Counted from the first letter of the stretch, positions 25,365 through 35,555 are shown. The stretch: 64,000 bases of DNA from Marinimicrobium alkaliphilum (GCF_003259155.1 NZ_QGMQ01000004.1:365340-429339); one strand, 5' to 3'. Made by a program: numbers and translations. Notes: a model not told the origin generated them from the sequence alone.

Positions 25365-27266
25365 ATGACTGTAGAGGCACATAAAGAAACGCGGGGCTTC
25401 CAGACCGAAGCCAAGCAACTGCTGCACCTGATGATCCACTCCCTGTACTCCAATCGGGAGATCTTCCTGCGTGAGCTGGTATCCAATGCCTCGGATGCCG
25501 CCGATAAACTGCGCTTTAAAGCCGTGTCGGACGACAGCCTGTATGAGGGCGACAGTGACCTCAAGATCCGCATCGGTTTTGACAAGGACGCCAAGACCAT
25601 TACCGTTACCGATAACGGCATTGGCATGAACCGGGAGGAAGTGATCGAAAACCTCGGCACCATCGCCAAATCCGGCACCGCCGCCTTCCTCGAACAGCTG
25701 AGCGGCGACCAGAAGAAAGACTCGCAACTGATCGGTCAGTTCGGTGTCGGCTTCTACTCGGCCTTTATCGTCGCCGACAAGGTAGTCGTGACCACCCGCA
25801 AGGCCGGCACACCCGCCAACGAAGCCGTGCGCTGGGAGTGCAGTGGCGAAGCCGATTTCACCATTGAGAACACTGAGCAGGCCGAGCGCGGCACATCGAT
25901 TGAACTGCACCTGAAGGATGACGCGCTGGAATTCGCCGATCATTGGCGCCTGCGCTCCATCATCAAGAAGTATTCCGACCATATCTCACTGCCCATCGTC
26001 ATGCAGAAACCAGCCTCTACCGATGACAGCGATGAGAAGACCCCGGAAGACGAAACCATCAACACCGCCACCGCACTCTGGACCCGCTCGCGCAGCGAGA
26101 TCACGGATGAGGAGTACAAGGAGTTCTACAAGCACATCAGTCACGACTTTGAAGACCCGGTCAGCTGGAGTCACAACCGCGTGGAAGGCAAGCTCGACTA
26201 CACCAGCCTGCTCTACCTTCCGGCGCGTGCGCCCTTTGATCTGTACAACCGCGACGCCGCGCGCGGCTTGAAGCTGTACGTTCAGCGCACCTTCATCATG
26301 GATGATGCGGAGCAGTTTTTGCCGCTGTACCTGCGTTTTATCAAGGGCGTGGTGGACTCCAATGACTTGTCACTGAACGTGTCACGGGAGATTTTGCAAA
26401 AAGACCCGAACATCGACAACATGCGCACCGCATTGACCAAACGCGCGCTGGATATGCTGAACAAATTGGCAAAGAATGAGCCTGAGCAATATGCGAGCTT
26501 TTGGAAGGAATTCGGCCAGGTGCTGAAAGAGGGCCCAGCAGAAGATCACGCCAACAAGGACAAGATTGCCAAGCTGCTGCGCTTCAGCACCACGCACACC
26601 GACAAGCCGGAACAGGATCAATCGCTGGACGACTACATCAGCCGTATGCAGGATGGCCAGGACAAGATCTATTACATCGCGGCGGAAAATTTCAACACCG
26701 CCAAGAACAGCCCGCACCTGGAAGTGTTCCGCAAAAAAGGCATTGAAGTCCTGTTGCTGTGCGACCGTGTCGATGAGTGGCTGATGAGCCACCTCATGGA
26801 CTACGACGGCAAGCAATTGCAAGACGTAGGTAAAGGTGAGCTGGATCTGGGCAAGCTGGATTCCGAAGACGAGAAAAAAGAGCAGGAAAAAGTGGCCGAG
26901 GAACTGAAGCCCCTGCTGGAGCGGGTGAAGGCGGCCCTGAGCGATAAAGTTGAGGATGTACGCCTGACCCACCGCCTGACTGAGTCGCCCGCGTGTGTGG
27001 TGGTGCCGGAGCACGAGATGGGTGCACAGATGCGCCGTATTCTGGAAGCGGCCGGGCAGAAGTTGCCGGAGAGCAAGGCGATTTTTGAGTTGAACCCGGA
27101 ACACCCGCTGGTGCAGAAGCTTAACGGCGAAACCAGCGATGAACGCTTCAACGATCTTGCCAGCGTGTTGTTTGATCAGGCAAACTTGGCTGAGGGCGCG
27201 CACTTGGAAGACCCGGCGGCTTATGTGCAGCGGTTGAACAAATTGTTGCTGGAATTGAGCCATTAA
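25365..27266 (+). CDS. htpG: Chaperone protein HtpG (Hsp90)
   Basis: 633-residue bacterial Hsp90. The GHKL ATPase domain starts [35 protein letters not shown]; the catalytic Glu and ATP-binding Asn lie in [16 protein letters not shown] and [11 protein letters not shown] are the second and third nucleotide motifs. A middle domain and a dimerisation domain complete it. It assists folding of client proteins in the cytosol under stress. The ATG at 25365 has AAAGGAG upstream; an in-frame extension to 25293 would overlap the sigma-32 promoter and is rejected. Confidence 0.97.
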   Translation: MTVEAHKETRGFQTEAKQLLHLMIHSLYSNREIFLRELVSNASDAADKLRFKAVSDDSLYEGDSDLKIRIGFDKDAKTITVTDNGIGMNREEVIENLGTIAKSGTAAFLEQLSGDQKKDSQLIGQFGVGFYSAFIVADKVVVTTRKAGTPANEAVRWECSGEADFTIENTEQAERGTSIELHLKDDALEFADHWRLRSIIKKYSDHISLPIVMQKPASTDDSDEKTPEDETINTATALWTRSRSEITDEEYKEFYKHISHDFEDPVSWSHNRVEGKLDYTSLLYLPARAPFDLYNRDAARGLKLYVQRTFIMDDAEQFLPLYLRFIKGVVDSNDLSLNVSREILQKDPNIDNMRTALTKRALDMLNKLAKNEPEQYASFWKEFGQVLKEGPAEDHANKDKIAKLLRFSTTHTDKPEQDQSLDDYISRMQDGQDKIYYIAAENFNTAKNSPHLEVFRKKGIEVLLLCDRVDEWLMSHLMDYDGKQLQDVGKGELDLGKLDSEDEKKEQEKVAEELKPLLERVKAALSDKVEDVRLTHRLTESPACVVVPEHEMGAQMRRILEAAGQKLPESKAIFELNPEHPLVQKLNGETSDERFNDLASVLFDQANLAEGAHLEDPAAYVQRLNKLLLELSH

Positions 27267-27282
27267 TCCATTTTTGAGTTGG

Positions 27283-27526
27283 GTGCCAGAGTGTCGGATT
27301 ACGGCCCTTTGGGCCTAATCCGACCTACTCGAAAAATGGCGCTGTGGGGTTTTGTCGGATTACGCCCTTCGGGTTAATCCGGCCTACTCGAACAAATGGC
27401 ACAGGGTCTCCAGTAGGTCGGATTAGGCGCAGCCGTAATCCGACAACAAGGCACCCAACCAAGAGCAACGGGCACGAGGTCTCCAGTAGGTCGGATTAGC
27501 GCAGCGTAATCCGACACCTGTGGCAC
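27283..27526. repeat. REP cluster 7 (four elements)
   Basis: Fills the 284-bp gap between htpG and mgsA. Two elements face one way and two the other, with inner arms GGCCC-TTT-GGGCC, GCCC-TTC-GGGT, GGCGCAGCC and GCGCAGC. The last element has the shortest loop. It ends 24 bp before the mgsA start. Confidence 0.9.
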
Positions 27527-27550
27527 CCATCCCCAATAAAAGGAATCCCC

Positions 27551-28009
27551 ATGGATTACAAAACCATCGAACTCCCCGCCGACAAAAGCATCGCGCTGGT
27601 CGCCCATGACAACAAAAAGAAAGACATGGTCGCCTGGTGCAAAAAGCACCAGAGCACGCTCAACAAACACACCCTCTACGCCACCGGCACCACCGGCAGC
27701 ATTATCGAGAAAGAGGCGGGCCTGACCATCAACAAACTGATCAGCGGTCCGCTCGGTGGAGACCAGCAGGTCGGTTCACTGATTGTCGAAGGCAAAGTCG
27801 ATTTTCTGATCTTCCTCTGGGACCCGTTCGAGCCCCTGCCCCACGATCCCGACGTCAAAGCCCTGCTGCGCATCGCAGCGGTGTGGAATATCCCGGTGGC
27901 CTGCAACCAGATTTCTGCCGACATCATGATTGCCTCGCCCCTGTTCAACGAAACGACTCCGCGCTCGGTACCCGACTACGACCGCTACCTCAAGGCCCGC
28001 ACCCAGTAA
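27551..28009 (+). CDS. mgsA: Methylglyoxal synthase
   Basis: 152 residues. It converts dihydroxyacetone phosphate to methylglyoxal and phosphate, a bypass of lower glycolysis under phosphate limitation. IALVAHDNKKKDMVAWCK begins the phosphate-binding fold, and TGTTGSII (about 46-53) binds phosphate. SGPLGGDQQVGSLI carries the catalytic Asp of the GDxQ motif. FLWDPFEPLPHDPDVKALLRI and WNIPVACNQISADIMI are C-terminal family motifs. AAAGGAA precedes the ATG. It is convergent with the CotH gene, with only 15 bp between stops. Confidence 0.97.
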   Translation: MDYKTIELPADKSIALVAHDNKKKDMVAWCKKHQSTLNKHTLYATGTTGSIIEKEAGLTINKLISGPLGGDQQVGSLIVEGKVDFLIFLWDPFEPLPHDPDVKALLRIAAVWNIPVACNQISADIMIASPLFNETTPRSVPDYDRYLKARTQ

Positions 28010-28024
28010 CCGGGTGACGCGCCC

Positions 28025-29866
28025 TCAGGGCGCATCCAGGATGGTGGTCAGGCGCGCCTCCGCACTGCCGCTCATGGCGTAGTCGATCATCACATCCAGG
28101 CGGTTGACCGAGGGCCGTGCCACAGGCTCGCTCACGGTCAATCCTTCGGTGCCGCTTTCCAGACGAATCCGGCTCTGATTACCCACCGAGTGGGCGCCTC
28201 CGGTGTACCAGTTGAAATCGTTTCCGGGCGCTGTACCAACACCGTGATCGTCGTTGCGGTAGAACACGCTAAGTGTGCCCTGCAAGGGAACATCGCTGCT
28301 CAACAGCCAGTCCTTGTTGATCGGATTTTCCGGATCACCCGCGACCGCGGCCAGGCGGATATAGGCACCGGCCGGCACTGACTCGGCGGCGGTGAAACGC
28401 CCTACCGTGAAGCCGAACTGATCCACAAAGGTCAGGGTTTCGCCCTCGCCCAAAGTCTCGTTCAATGTCAGCTCCCGCTCATGACGACCCACGCTCTGAC
28501 TACCGGAAATATAGATACGCAAATGCTCCCGGCGTAAGTCACGATACTCGCGCACCTGCTCGACATGCTCCTCATAGGCGACGCCCAGATCAAAATGATT
28601 TTCGTGGTTGCGCGCAAACTCGTTGTCATACAGCCCGCGTGGGCGTCCATAGGGCTCGGTCTGCTCAAGCACCCGCTCAAGCTCTGCATCGAACGCAGAG
28701 AGCCATGTATCGCTGTCGACCTGCTCAAGCAGCCAGTCATTCAACTGACTTCGCAACGCATCGGTCTGCATAAAATAGCTGAACAGGCGATTGACGTGCT
28801 GCCCCTGCTGGACAAAACGTTGATGACGATATTCGTAAGGAAACATCAATTGTCCAAAGGCACCCAAACCATCGCTGTCATTTCGGGTGTGGGAGCCCAT
28901 GCTGAGGTTCTTATCCCAAGGGATAAAGAACCACTTGGCTTCCGGGTCTTCATGATCTTTGAACCACCAGTAGTCATTACCCCAAAACGTGTCGATATCG
29001 CCAATCAGAATATGCACACCCAGAAATTTCATCATGGCTTCAACGTCGACACGCTCGGCCAGCTCTTCAGCAAAGCGATCACCTGGTTCGCTCTGATCGA
29101 CCCACAAAATCAGGTCTAGCACCTCGTCCCAATCGGCACGCCGATCATTAAACCTGGCTTCGACGCACGCCAACGCTTGCTCTCGCGTCATTGCTGACCA
29201 ATTATTGTCTGCAAAAGCGGTGAACTTATTCGCCCCTACTCCACAGTCATTTCCACCATCACGAAACTGATCACGAAACTCATCGCGCACCAGAGTGGCA
29301 TCACGATTCAAACCACGCTTGCGTGAGAAGCGCCGATCGATACGCTCCACATGCATGTAGAAACCTTCAAAAACATCATTGATAAACAGTTCGAAAAAGA
29401 AGGTGTCCGGTGCTGGCAGCTCGTACTGACGGAACAGCCACATGGCCATGTGCTCGCGTACAAAGCTGGGGTCGCGCCACATGGCTCTGGCGTTGATGCG
29501 ATCGGCGCCATCAAGAAAGTCCTGGTCGCCGTCGTCAAAGCGTATGTTGTAGCCCTTCTTGGGCTCACTGCGAGTGGAGTTGCCCCGAAAGCGCATTTCG
29601 ACGGGGTAGGTTTCGGGGTCATCCTCCAGCCGAACCTTTGCTGGCAGACGGTCATCTGATTCCACTGGACGGCGGTATAGCTCATTTAGATCGGCAGGAT
29701 GCAACTCAAGATTGACAGTTAACACTGTGCCCGCGGGTGGTGTAACGACGGGTGTCTGGTTACCAGAATCCGGCTCGGGGGCAGAAGTTGAGGAGCCGCA
29801 GCCTCCCACTAAAAGCAACAAAAAGGCGGCTGCAAAAGATGATGCTAGCGTTGATTTGAGGTGCAT
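28025..29866 (-). CDS. CotH-like kinase-fold lipoprotein
   Basis: 613 residues. Signal peptide ending LLLVGGC gives a lipobox with Cys near 23, followed by a Ser/Pro-rich linker. The body matches the CotH family: MRFRGNSTRSEPKKGYNIRF is the N-terminal signature, with ARAMWRDPSFVREHMAMWLFRQ and ELFINDVFEGFYMHVERID next. WWFKDHEDPEAKWFFIPWDKNLSMG carries the probable metal-binding Asp of this atypical kinase fold. CotH phosphorylates spore-coat proteins in Bacillus; in Gram-negative polysaccharide degraders the family occurs in surface or secreted proteins with unknown targets. A C-terminal beta-rich domain of about 150 residues follows. It is a single gene. Confidence 0.85.
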   Translation of the reverse strand: MHLKSTLASSFAAAFLLLLVGGCGSSTSAPEPDSGNQTPVVTPPAGTVLTVNLELHPADLNELYRRPVESDDRLPAKVRLEDDPETYPVEMRFRGNSTRSEPKKGYNIRFDDGDQDFLDGADRINARAMWRDPSFVREHMAMWLFRQYELPAPDTFFFELFINDVFEGFYMHVERIDRRFSRKRGLNRDATLVRDEFRDQFRDGGNDCGVGANKFTAFADNNWSAMTREQALACVEARFNDRRADWDEVLDLILWVDQSEPGDRFAEELAERVDVEAMMKFLGVHILIGDIDTFWGNDYWWFKDHEDPEAKWFFIPWDKNLSMGSHTRNDSDGLGAFGQLMFPYEYRHQRFVQQGQHVNRLFSYFMQTDALRSQLNDWLLEQVDSDTWLSAFDAELERVLEQTEPYGRPRGLYDNEFARNHENHFDLGVAYEEHVEQVREYRDLRREHLRIYISGSQSVGRHERELTLNETLGEGETLTFVDQFGFTVGRFTAAESVPAGAYIRLAAVAGDPENPINKDWLLSSDVPLQGTLSVFYRNDDHGVGTAPGNDFNWYTGGAHSVGNQSRIRLESGTEGLTVSEPVARPSVNRLDVMIDYAMSGSAEARLTTILDAP

Positions 29867-29933
29867 AAATTATTCGCTTTCCTTGCCAAAAGGCGGGGAT
29901 ATTAGCAAACCAAACTAGCCGAAGCAAACACAC

Positions 29934-30659
29934 TTAAATTCTAATGATTTTCCCTATCAGTCTTCGAAACCCCAGGTACAACCGAAAGAACTCCCGAGTC
30001 ACTTTGTAAGCAAGAGGCGTGCGGGCTTTCTGGGGCGGATGGATGGTGGTTTCAAACGGCTGCTCCAGCCCTACCACGCCGGGCTTGATACCCAACATGG
30101 GAACACCGTGACGCCAGGACAAATCCATATAGTCATCGACAGGCAATACCCAGGGGTGGGCGTGATAGAGAAAGCGCTGCGCCGCTTCGGGGGTCAAGAG
30201 ATAAGCCACAGCGCCAAAAGGCGTTTTCCGGTATTCGTGAATGGCGTAACCGGCCACCGTCTTGCGAAGGCGGCTGGGTTTGTCAGCCTGATATAAACGC
30301 ACGTAATCCACCTGCTCGGCCACCGCGCGCGCCTGCGTCAGAAACACCGCAAACGCTGGCCCGATGACGGCGTCGTCCTCCAACACGATGATCGGGTGCC
30401 CGAGCGCGACGCAGCGCTGCCACAGCAGGGTGTGACTGGCCCACACGCCCAATTCACCGGCGGAAAACGGGCGTCCTTTACAGCGCAGGCGCCGGGCCCG
30501 GTCCACACGCTCAAACAATGGATGTGCCGCGCGGCCATCCACGGCCTCAAACATCTCGAGCGCCACACCCAACGCAGCCGCCTGCTCTTGCATAAAAGCA
30601 CGCCGCTCGGTCGAACGGGGCAGATTGATGACATATAGCGGAAGCTGACTATCGGTCAT
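29934..30659 (-). CDS. Glycosyltransferase family 25 protein
   Basis: About 241 residues. PLYVINLPRSTERRAFM near the start and IVLEDDAVIGPAF in mid-protein are the GT25 signatures seen in LPS/LOS galactosyltransferases such as LgtB and Lex-1. The DDA motif is the likely metal or nucleotide-sugar site. The gene overlaps the 3' end of the preceding polymerase/ligase gene by 11 bp, implying coupled translation. A GTG start four codons earlier (30671) is also possible. It probably adds a sugar to LPS or a capsule in the glycan operon. Confidence 0.85.
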   Translation of the reverse strand: MTDSQLPLYVINLPRSTERRAFMQEQAAALGVALEMFEAVDGRAAHPLFERVDRARRLRCKGRPFSAGELGVWASHTLLWQRCVALGHPIIVLEDDAVIGPAFAVFLTQARAVAEQVDYVRLYQADKPSRLRKTVAGYAIHEYRKTPFGAVAYLLTPEAAQRFLYHAHPWVLPVDDYMDLSWRHGVPMLGIKPGVVGLEQPFETTIHPPQKARTPLAYKVTREFFRLYLGFRRLIGKIIRI

Positions 30660-31908
30660 GACTGGCAGCACGCCGACGTTGAGGGTTCAGATGCACAAAG
30701 CAGAACGTCAAAACGGTAAACAGTGCGAACAGCGTCAGGCGATTGTGCAGCGGCACATCGGTCAGGCCGGAGACGATAAAACTCGCGATAAACACCAGTG
30801 CCATACGCGCCACCAACTGGTCACGATGACGCAAAAAAAACACCGCTAAAAATCCGTAGAACAACAACAGACAGACCAACCCCGGGTATCCCGCCACCGC
30901 CAGCGATTGAAAAATGTCCGAATGAAAGTGGGCGACCTCGAGACTGCTGCGCACATAAGGCCGAACCCGGCCCTGATCGACCCACTCCAGCGCCTTGGCT
31001 CGGGCATTTTCCTCACCCAACCCGAACGGGTGTTCGCGCGCGACCAGAGTTGCCGCGCGATAGAGCTCCAAGCGAATGGCGGTCGAGGATGCGCGCTCCG
31101 GATTGCGTTGATACTGTTGGTATTCCTGGGCCGCCACCTGAAAACGGTGGGTAATGACTTTGCCGGACAGAATCTCCGCCACCAACAGGCAGAGCACCAA
31201 TGCCATCAGCGCCAAAATCGATACCTTGCGACCACAATAGCGCGCCGCGAACCAGGCCAGATAAAGCACCCCCGGCAGGGTGGCCAACAGTGCACCGCGC
31301 GCTTCGGTCAGAATAATCACGCCAATCCACAACAGCAGGCCGAGCACGCCCACCGCCAGTTGCCACCATCGACGCGCGGCCGTAACCGCGACACAGGCCA
31401 GACAAAAAAGTCCGGCGGCAACTTCCGCATAGGGGATTGGATTGAAGTGCATGGAGGGCCGGTCGCCGCCCTGCAGCAGTTGCGCCCCGAAGGTTGTCGC
31501 CGCACCGACCACCAGCGCATAGAGCACGGGCTGGGCCGAGGGGCTGTAGCGCAGTGCCGCTGCACCCACGGCCAGAAACAACCAGCCGTAACTGACCCGC
31601 TCCATGACACTGGCATCGCTGGCGCTGACAAGAACGCTGAAGTAATGGGGCAGGCTCAAGATCAGCAGCGCCCAGGCCCAGGCGGTCATGGCCGGATTCC
31701 AGGTGGCGCGTCGACGCGCCAACACCACGAAGCTTGCGAGTACGAGCAGGATGGGCACCAACCGATAACCCAGGCTGGTGCTCAATGCAAAGACCGGAAA
31801 AGCCGCAAACATCAGGGCGTAGTAGCCGCTAAAAAAACCCTCTTCCCGGGTTTCCCCGGCACGACGTTCAATACCGAGCGCCGAGGCCAGCTGTGTCCAC
31901 CCTGCCAT
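30649..31908 (-). CDS. O-antigen ligase/polymerase family membrane protein (Wzy/WaaL)
   Basis: 419 residues with about ten membrane segments and one large periplasmic loop (about 255-335). The loop holds RLELYRAATLVAREHPFGLGEENARAK and VAHFHSDIFQSLAVAGYPGL, the motifs of the Wzy_C/O-antigen ligase family. Such proteins polymerise O-units or ligate them to lipid A core at the periplasmic face. Ligase and polymerase cannot be told apart from sequence alone. It starts 6 bp after manC and overlaps the GT25 gene. Confidence 0.88.
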   Translation of the reverse strand: MAGWTQLASALGIERRAGETREEGFFSGYYALMFAAFPVFALSTSLGYRLVPILLVLASFVVLARRRATWNPAMTAWAWALLILSLPHYFSVLVSASDASVMERVSYGWLFLAVGAAALRYSPSAQPVLYALVVGAATTFGAQLLQGGDRPSMHFNPIPYAEVAAGLFCLACVAVTAARRWWQLAVGVLGLLLWIGVIILTEARGALLATLPGVLYLAWFAARYCGRKVSILALMALVLCLLVAEILSGKVITHRFQVAAQEYQQYQRNPERASSTAIRLELYRAATLVAREHPFGLGEENARAKALEWVDQGRVRPYVRSSLEVAHFHSDIFQSLAVAGYPGLVCLLLFYGFLAVFFLRHRDQLVARMALVFIASFIVSGLTDVPLHNRLTLFALFTVLTFCFVHLNPQRRRAASHDR

Positions 31909-31914
31909 CGACGT

Positions 31915-33357
31915 CTAGCTCCGCCCGTAGGTATCTTCAAAGCGCACGATATCGTCCTCGCCCAGGTAGGAGCCGCTCTGCACTTCAATCAACACCAGGT
32001 TGATCAGGCCGGGATTCGCCAAGCGGTGCTTGTGGCCCATGGGGATAAAAGTCGATTCGTTTTCCCGCAGCAGGATTTCCTGCTCGCCGTTGACCACTTT
32101 GGCGGTGCCACTCACCACGATCCAGTGTTCGCTGCGGTGATGGTGCATCTGCAGTGACAGCGAGGCACCCGGCTTGACTTCAATGCGTTTGATCTTGAAG
32201 CCCAGCCCTTCTTCAATCACGGTAAAGGTGCCCCACGGACGATGCACAGTGCGGTGGAATTGCTGCAAGCCGTTGCCGGCTTTCTTGAGCTTGCTGACCA
32301 CTTCCTTGACGTTCTGGGCGTGGTCTTTGCGCGCCACCAGGAGCGCGTCTTCGGTGTCCACCACGATCAGGTCTTCGACTCCCAGAAGCGCGCTCAGGCG
32401 GTAGGGACTGTAAACGTAATTGTTGCGCGCGGACTCCACCAGCACCTCGCCTTCCAGGCGGTTGCCGGCATCGTCGGGCTCGGTCAATTCTTCCATGGAA
32501 TTCCAGGAGCCCATATCGCTCCAGCCGATCCGGCAGGGAATGACCGCCACTTTTTGCGAGAGCTCCATGAGCGCGTAGTCGATGGAAATGTCCGGCACCT
32601 GGGAAAAGTTGTCGATATCCAGGTTGATACAGCGCTGACGCGGCCCTTCGGTCTGGCCAGAGGCTTCCAGCGTGCGGGCGACCGCGTCCAGGACCTGCGG
32701 GCAGTGCTCGCGCATTTCCTTCAGCAGGCTGCTGACTTTGAAGCAGAACATCCCCGAATTCCAATAGTAGTTCCCCGCGTCCAGGTACACCTGGGCCTGG
32801 GCTTCGGCCGGCTTCTCCACAAAGCGGGCAACGCGACAGCCCCCGCCCTGCCCCAGGGCCTGACCGGCGTCGGCTTCGATATAGCCGAAGCCGGTTTCCG
32901 GGTAGTGGGGATGGATACCGAAAGTCACCAGCCAGTCGTCGGCGGCCAGCAGACGGGCCTCGGCCACGGCGCTCTGAAAAGCGGCGCTGTCGCGGATCAG
33001 GTGGTCGGCAGCCAGGATCAGTACCTGAGCATCATCGCCATGGGTCTGCTGCACTTGCAGGGCCGCCGCGGCCACGGCGGCCGCCGTGTTGCGTCCGAAA
33101 GGCTCGAGAATGTAGCTGAGTGTCGTCTCGCCCGCACCCACTTCCCGGTACTCGTCATCGGTGCGGAAATAGAGGTCGCGATTGGTGACCGTCAGGATTT
33201 CGCCCACATCGGGCAGGTTGCGTGCCCGCTCGAAGGTCTGGCGGATCAGATTGGCGCCGCCGGGCAGCTCCATAAACGGCTTGGGGTTGGCCGAGCGAGA
33301 GACCGGCCACAGGCGACTGCCTGCGCCGCCGGACATGATGACGGGGATTAACGACAT
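31915..33357 (-). CDS. manC: Mannose-1-phosphate guanylyltransferase / mannose-6-phosphate isomerase
   Basis: 480-residue bifunctional enzyme of the AlgA/XanB/CpsB type. IMSGGAGSRLWPVSRSANPKPF near the start is the nucleotidyltransferase signature, FVEKPAEAQ and YYWNSGMFCFK are mid-domain motifs, and the cupin LQMHHHRSEHWIVVSGTA near residue 410 is the zinc-binding isomerase domain. It makes GDP-mannose for GDP-rhamnose, GDP-fucose, alginate or mannose-containing glycans. AAGGA lies 9 bases before the ATG at 33355-33357. It heads the manC-wzy-GT25 run; a REP pair separates it from the upstream glycan genes. Confidence 0.95.
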   Translation of the reverse strand: MSLIPVIMSGGAGSRLWPVSRSANPKPFMELPGGANLIRQTFERARNLPDVGEILTVTNRDLYFRTDDEYREVGAGETTLSYILEPFGRNTAAAVAAAALQVQQTHGDDAQVLILAADHLIRDSAAFQSAVAEARLLAADDWLVTFGIHPHYPETGFGYIEADAGQALGQGGGCRVARFVEKPAEAQAQVYLDAGNYYWNSGMFCFKVSSLLKEMREHCPQVLDAVARTLEASGQTEGPRQRCINLDIDNFSQVPDISIDYALMELSQKVAVIPCRIGWSDMGSWNSMEELTEPDDAGNRLEGEVLVESARNNYVYSPYRLSALLGVEDLIVVDTEDALLVARKDHAQNVKEVVSKLKKAGNGLQQFHRTVHRPWGTFTVIEEGLGFKIKRIEVKPGASLSLQMHHHRSEHWIVVSGTAKVVNGEQEILLRENESTFIPMGHKHRLANPGLINLVLIEVQSGSYLGEDDIVRFEDTYGRS

Positions 33358-33429
33358 AAGCGGGGTCCTTGGCTTTAAACTGCAATTAGGCGCCGATTGT
33401 AACCCAAATAATGGCTTATTTGGGGTTGG

Positions 33430-33540
33430 GTGCCTCATTGTCGGATTACGCCCTGCGGGCTAATCCGACCTACTCAAACAATGGCACCCCGCATCCAGTA
33501 GGTCGGATTAGGCGCAGCCGTAATCCGACAAAAGCGCCAC
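33430..33540. repeat. REP cluster 8 (inverted pair)
   Basis: Two elements with inner arms GCCC-TGC-GGGC and GGCGCAGCC, between the end of the WecA-like transferase gene and the manC start. A one-sided GTGCCTCA box is present. It splits the glycan gene run in two and could attenuate transcription. Confidence 0.9.
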
Positions 33541-33565
33541 ACAGCCACAAAGAAGCACCCGAGGT

Positions 33566-34588
33566 CTACCGCGGCGTCACCAAACCGGCACCTGACCGGT
33601 AAAACACCACCAACAACGGCACATAGGCCGCCAACACCCCGACCACCCCCTCAACCGGCCCCGCCACCACCGCCAGCGCCCAGGGCAGCAACCAACACAC
33701 ATTGATCGCGCCGTACAGCAGGGTCACCCGCCGGTGTCCGTAACGCTGGGCCAGGTGCTGGTACGCATGACTGCGGTGCGCCTCGTAAAAGCGCTGCCCG
33801 TGCAGGACACGACGCACCAGGGTGAGCGTGGCATCGACAATAAAGCTCCCCAGCAGGATCAGCCAGGCCCAGAACAGCACCGGATCCACCTGGGCGGCCA
33901 ACACCGACAGCAGGCCCAGCTGCAAACCCACAAAACCGCTGCCGGCATCGCCCATAAAAATCTTGGCGGGCGGATAATTGAGGACCAGAAACCCCAATAC
34001 CCCGGCCCCGAGTGCCAACATCGGCAACCCATTGCCCGGGCCTGCAGGCACCCACCAGAACAGCAGGACACCGGCGAGACAGACTGTCAGCGCCTCGACC
34101 CCGGCTATGCCGTCGATACCGTCCATAAAGTTATAGAGGTTGAGCAGCCACACCAGATACACCAGCACCAGCGCCTGCAGCAGCCAGCCCCAATCCAATG
34201 ACCAGCCCCACAGCATCAGCGGTGGCAGGCCGCCGAGCCAATAGAGGCCCCAGGCCGCCCCGGCAAAGTGCGCCAGCAGACGCCAGCGCGCCGCTATGTG
34301 GCCGTGGTCGTCAAGCCAGCCGATCAGCGCCACAATCGCGCCACCGCCGACCATCGCCATCACCACGGGCAACGCCAGCCAGTCCAGCAACCCCAGGACC
34401 ACCAGCGCCATCGATACCGTCACCACGATGGCCACGCCGCCACCGCGCGGTGTGGGCACGGAATGACTGCTGCGGGCATTGGGGATATCCAGCAATTGTC
34501 TGTGCACGGCATAGGCGCGCAGGCCCCAGGTCAGCAACGCACTGGCCAGGAGCACACTCCCCATAAACAGCAACAACCACAGCATCAT
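33566..34588 (-). CDS. Undecaprenyl-phosphate sugar-phosphate transferase (MraY/WecA/WbpL family)
   Basis: 340-residue polytopic membrane protein. WLDDHGHIAARWRL carries the metal-binding Asp pair, NLYNFMDGIDGIAGVEA the catalytic NxxNxxDGIDG motif, IFMGDAGSGFVG the third motif, and AHRSHAYQHLAQRYGHRRVTLLY the HIHH-type cytoplasmic loop. It attaches the first sugar phosphate to undecaprenyl phosphate for O-antigen. The arrangement with an epimerase resembles P. aeruginosa wbpV-wbpL, where the sugar is FucNAc or QuiNAc. Its ATG overlaps the upstream epimerase stop by 4 bp. Confidence 0.92.
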   Translation of the reverse strand: MMLWLLLFMGSVLLASALLTWGLRAYAVHRQLLDIPNARSSHSVPTPRGGGVAIVVTVSMALVVLGLLDWLALPVVMAMVGGGAIVALIGWLDDHGHIAARWRLLAHFAGAAWGLYWLGGLPPLMLWGWSLDWGWLLQALVLVYLVWLLNLYNFMDGIDGIAGVEALTVCLAGVLLFWWVPAGPGNGLPMLALGAGVLGFLVLNYPPAKIFMGDAGSGFVGLQLGLLSVLAAQVDPVLFWAWLILLGSFIVDATLTLVRRVLHGQRFYEAHRSHAYQHLAQRYGHRRVTLLYGAINVCWLLPWALAVVAGPVEGVVGVLAAYVPLLVVFYRSGAGLVTPR

Positions 34589-35502
34589 GGACTTTTCTCC
34601 TTGAACGTCTGATCGGTGGGCAGCGGCGCCCAGCCGAGGCGTGTGCGGGCCTTGCGGCAGTCCACCTGCAGGGAGCCCAGCAACCGCTGCGCCAGTCCGG
34701 TGCGCCCGAGCAGGGTCAACATCAGCCGCAAAACCGGACCGGGCACGGGCACCAGACGCGCACGGCGGCCGGTGGCACGGGCCATTTTTCGCAAGAGCTG
34801 TGGGGTCGACAGGTCGTCATTATCGCTGGCGAGAAAGAGCTGATGGGCGGCGTCGGGGTGGTCCGCGCAACACACCAGCAAAGTGACCATGTTCTCCAGC
34901 GCCAACAGGCTGCGGCGATTGTTGATCGCCCCAAACGGCAATGGCAGGCCGCGCTCAAGCCAACGCTGCAGGCGCGCCAGATTGCCCTTGACCCCGGGGC
35001 CGTACATGAGCGGCGGGCGGACAATCACGATCTCCATACCGGTTTCCTCGCCCAGCGCCCAAAGGCCCTGCTCGGCGTCGTATTTGGACTGGGCATAGTC
35101 GTCCTGCGGCGCCGGCGCACTGGATTCGGTAAACACCTGGCCCGGCGCGGTGGCCTCGCCATTGACCTTTATCGTGCTCACAAAAACAAAGCGCCGGCAG
35201 CCACGCGCTGCTGCGGCGCGCGCCAGGGCCAAGGTCAGTGTGACATTGGTGCGCTGATACTCGGTGCGCGGATCCGTCGCCGTCTCTGCCAGAACATGGG
35301 CCCGACCGGCCAGGTGAATAAGTACAGGCGGCAGTTTTTCTGGCAGCAAACCTGTGTCGCCCGCAAGCAAGCCTTCCAGTGCCGGCCGCTCAATAATCTG
35401 AAATTTCCGCGGGCACTGACTGAGGTGCGCGTGCAGTGCCCGACCGACAAACCCTGACGCACCGGTGAACGCAAGCTCGCACTTTTCCCCCTGCACTGAC
35501 AC
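34585..35502 (-). CDS. NAD-dependent epimerase/dehydratase (WbpV/Fnl-like SDR)
   Basis: 305-residue extended SDR. TGASGFVGRAL (about 14-24) is the NAD loop, LIHLAGRAH the second cofactor motif, STIKVNGE the catalytic Ser region, and YAQSKYDAE gives Tyr and Lys. RPPLMYGPGVKGNL and NRRSLLALENM are sugar-nucleotide epimerase motifs. Relatives paired with WbpL-like transferases reduce or epimerise UDP-4-keto-6-deoxy-HexNAc in O-antigen synthesis. The start is GTG at 35500-35502 with an AAGGGG region upstream. The stop overlaps the next gene by 4 bp. Confidence 0.88.
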   Translation of the reverse strand: MSVQGEKCELAFTGASGFVGRALHAHLSQCPRKFQIIERPALEGLLAGDTGLLPEKLPPVLIHLAGRAHVLAETATDPRTEYQRTNVTLTLALARAAAARGCRRFVFVSTIKVNGEATAPGQVFTESSAPAPQDDYAQSKYDAEQGLWALGEETGMEIVIVRPPLMYGPGVKGNLARLQRWLERGLPLPFGAINNRRSLLALENMVTLLVCCADHPDAAHQLFLASDNDDLSTPQLLRKMARATGRRARLVPVPGPVLRLMLTLLGRTGLAQRLLGSLQVDCRKARTRLGWAPLPTDQTFKEKSP

Positions 35503-35555
35503 TGACCACCCCTTAGGCTAGAATGGCCGCTCGATTGCCAGCGACCAGGATTACG

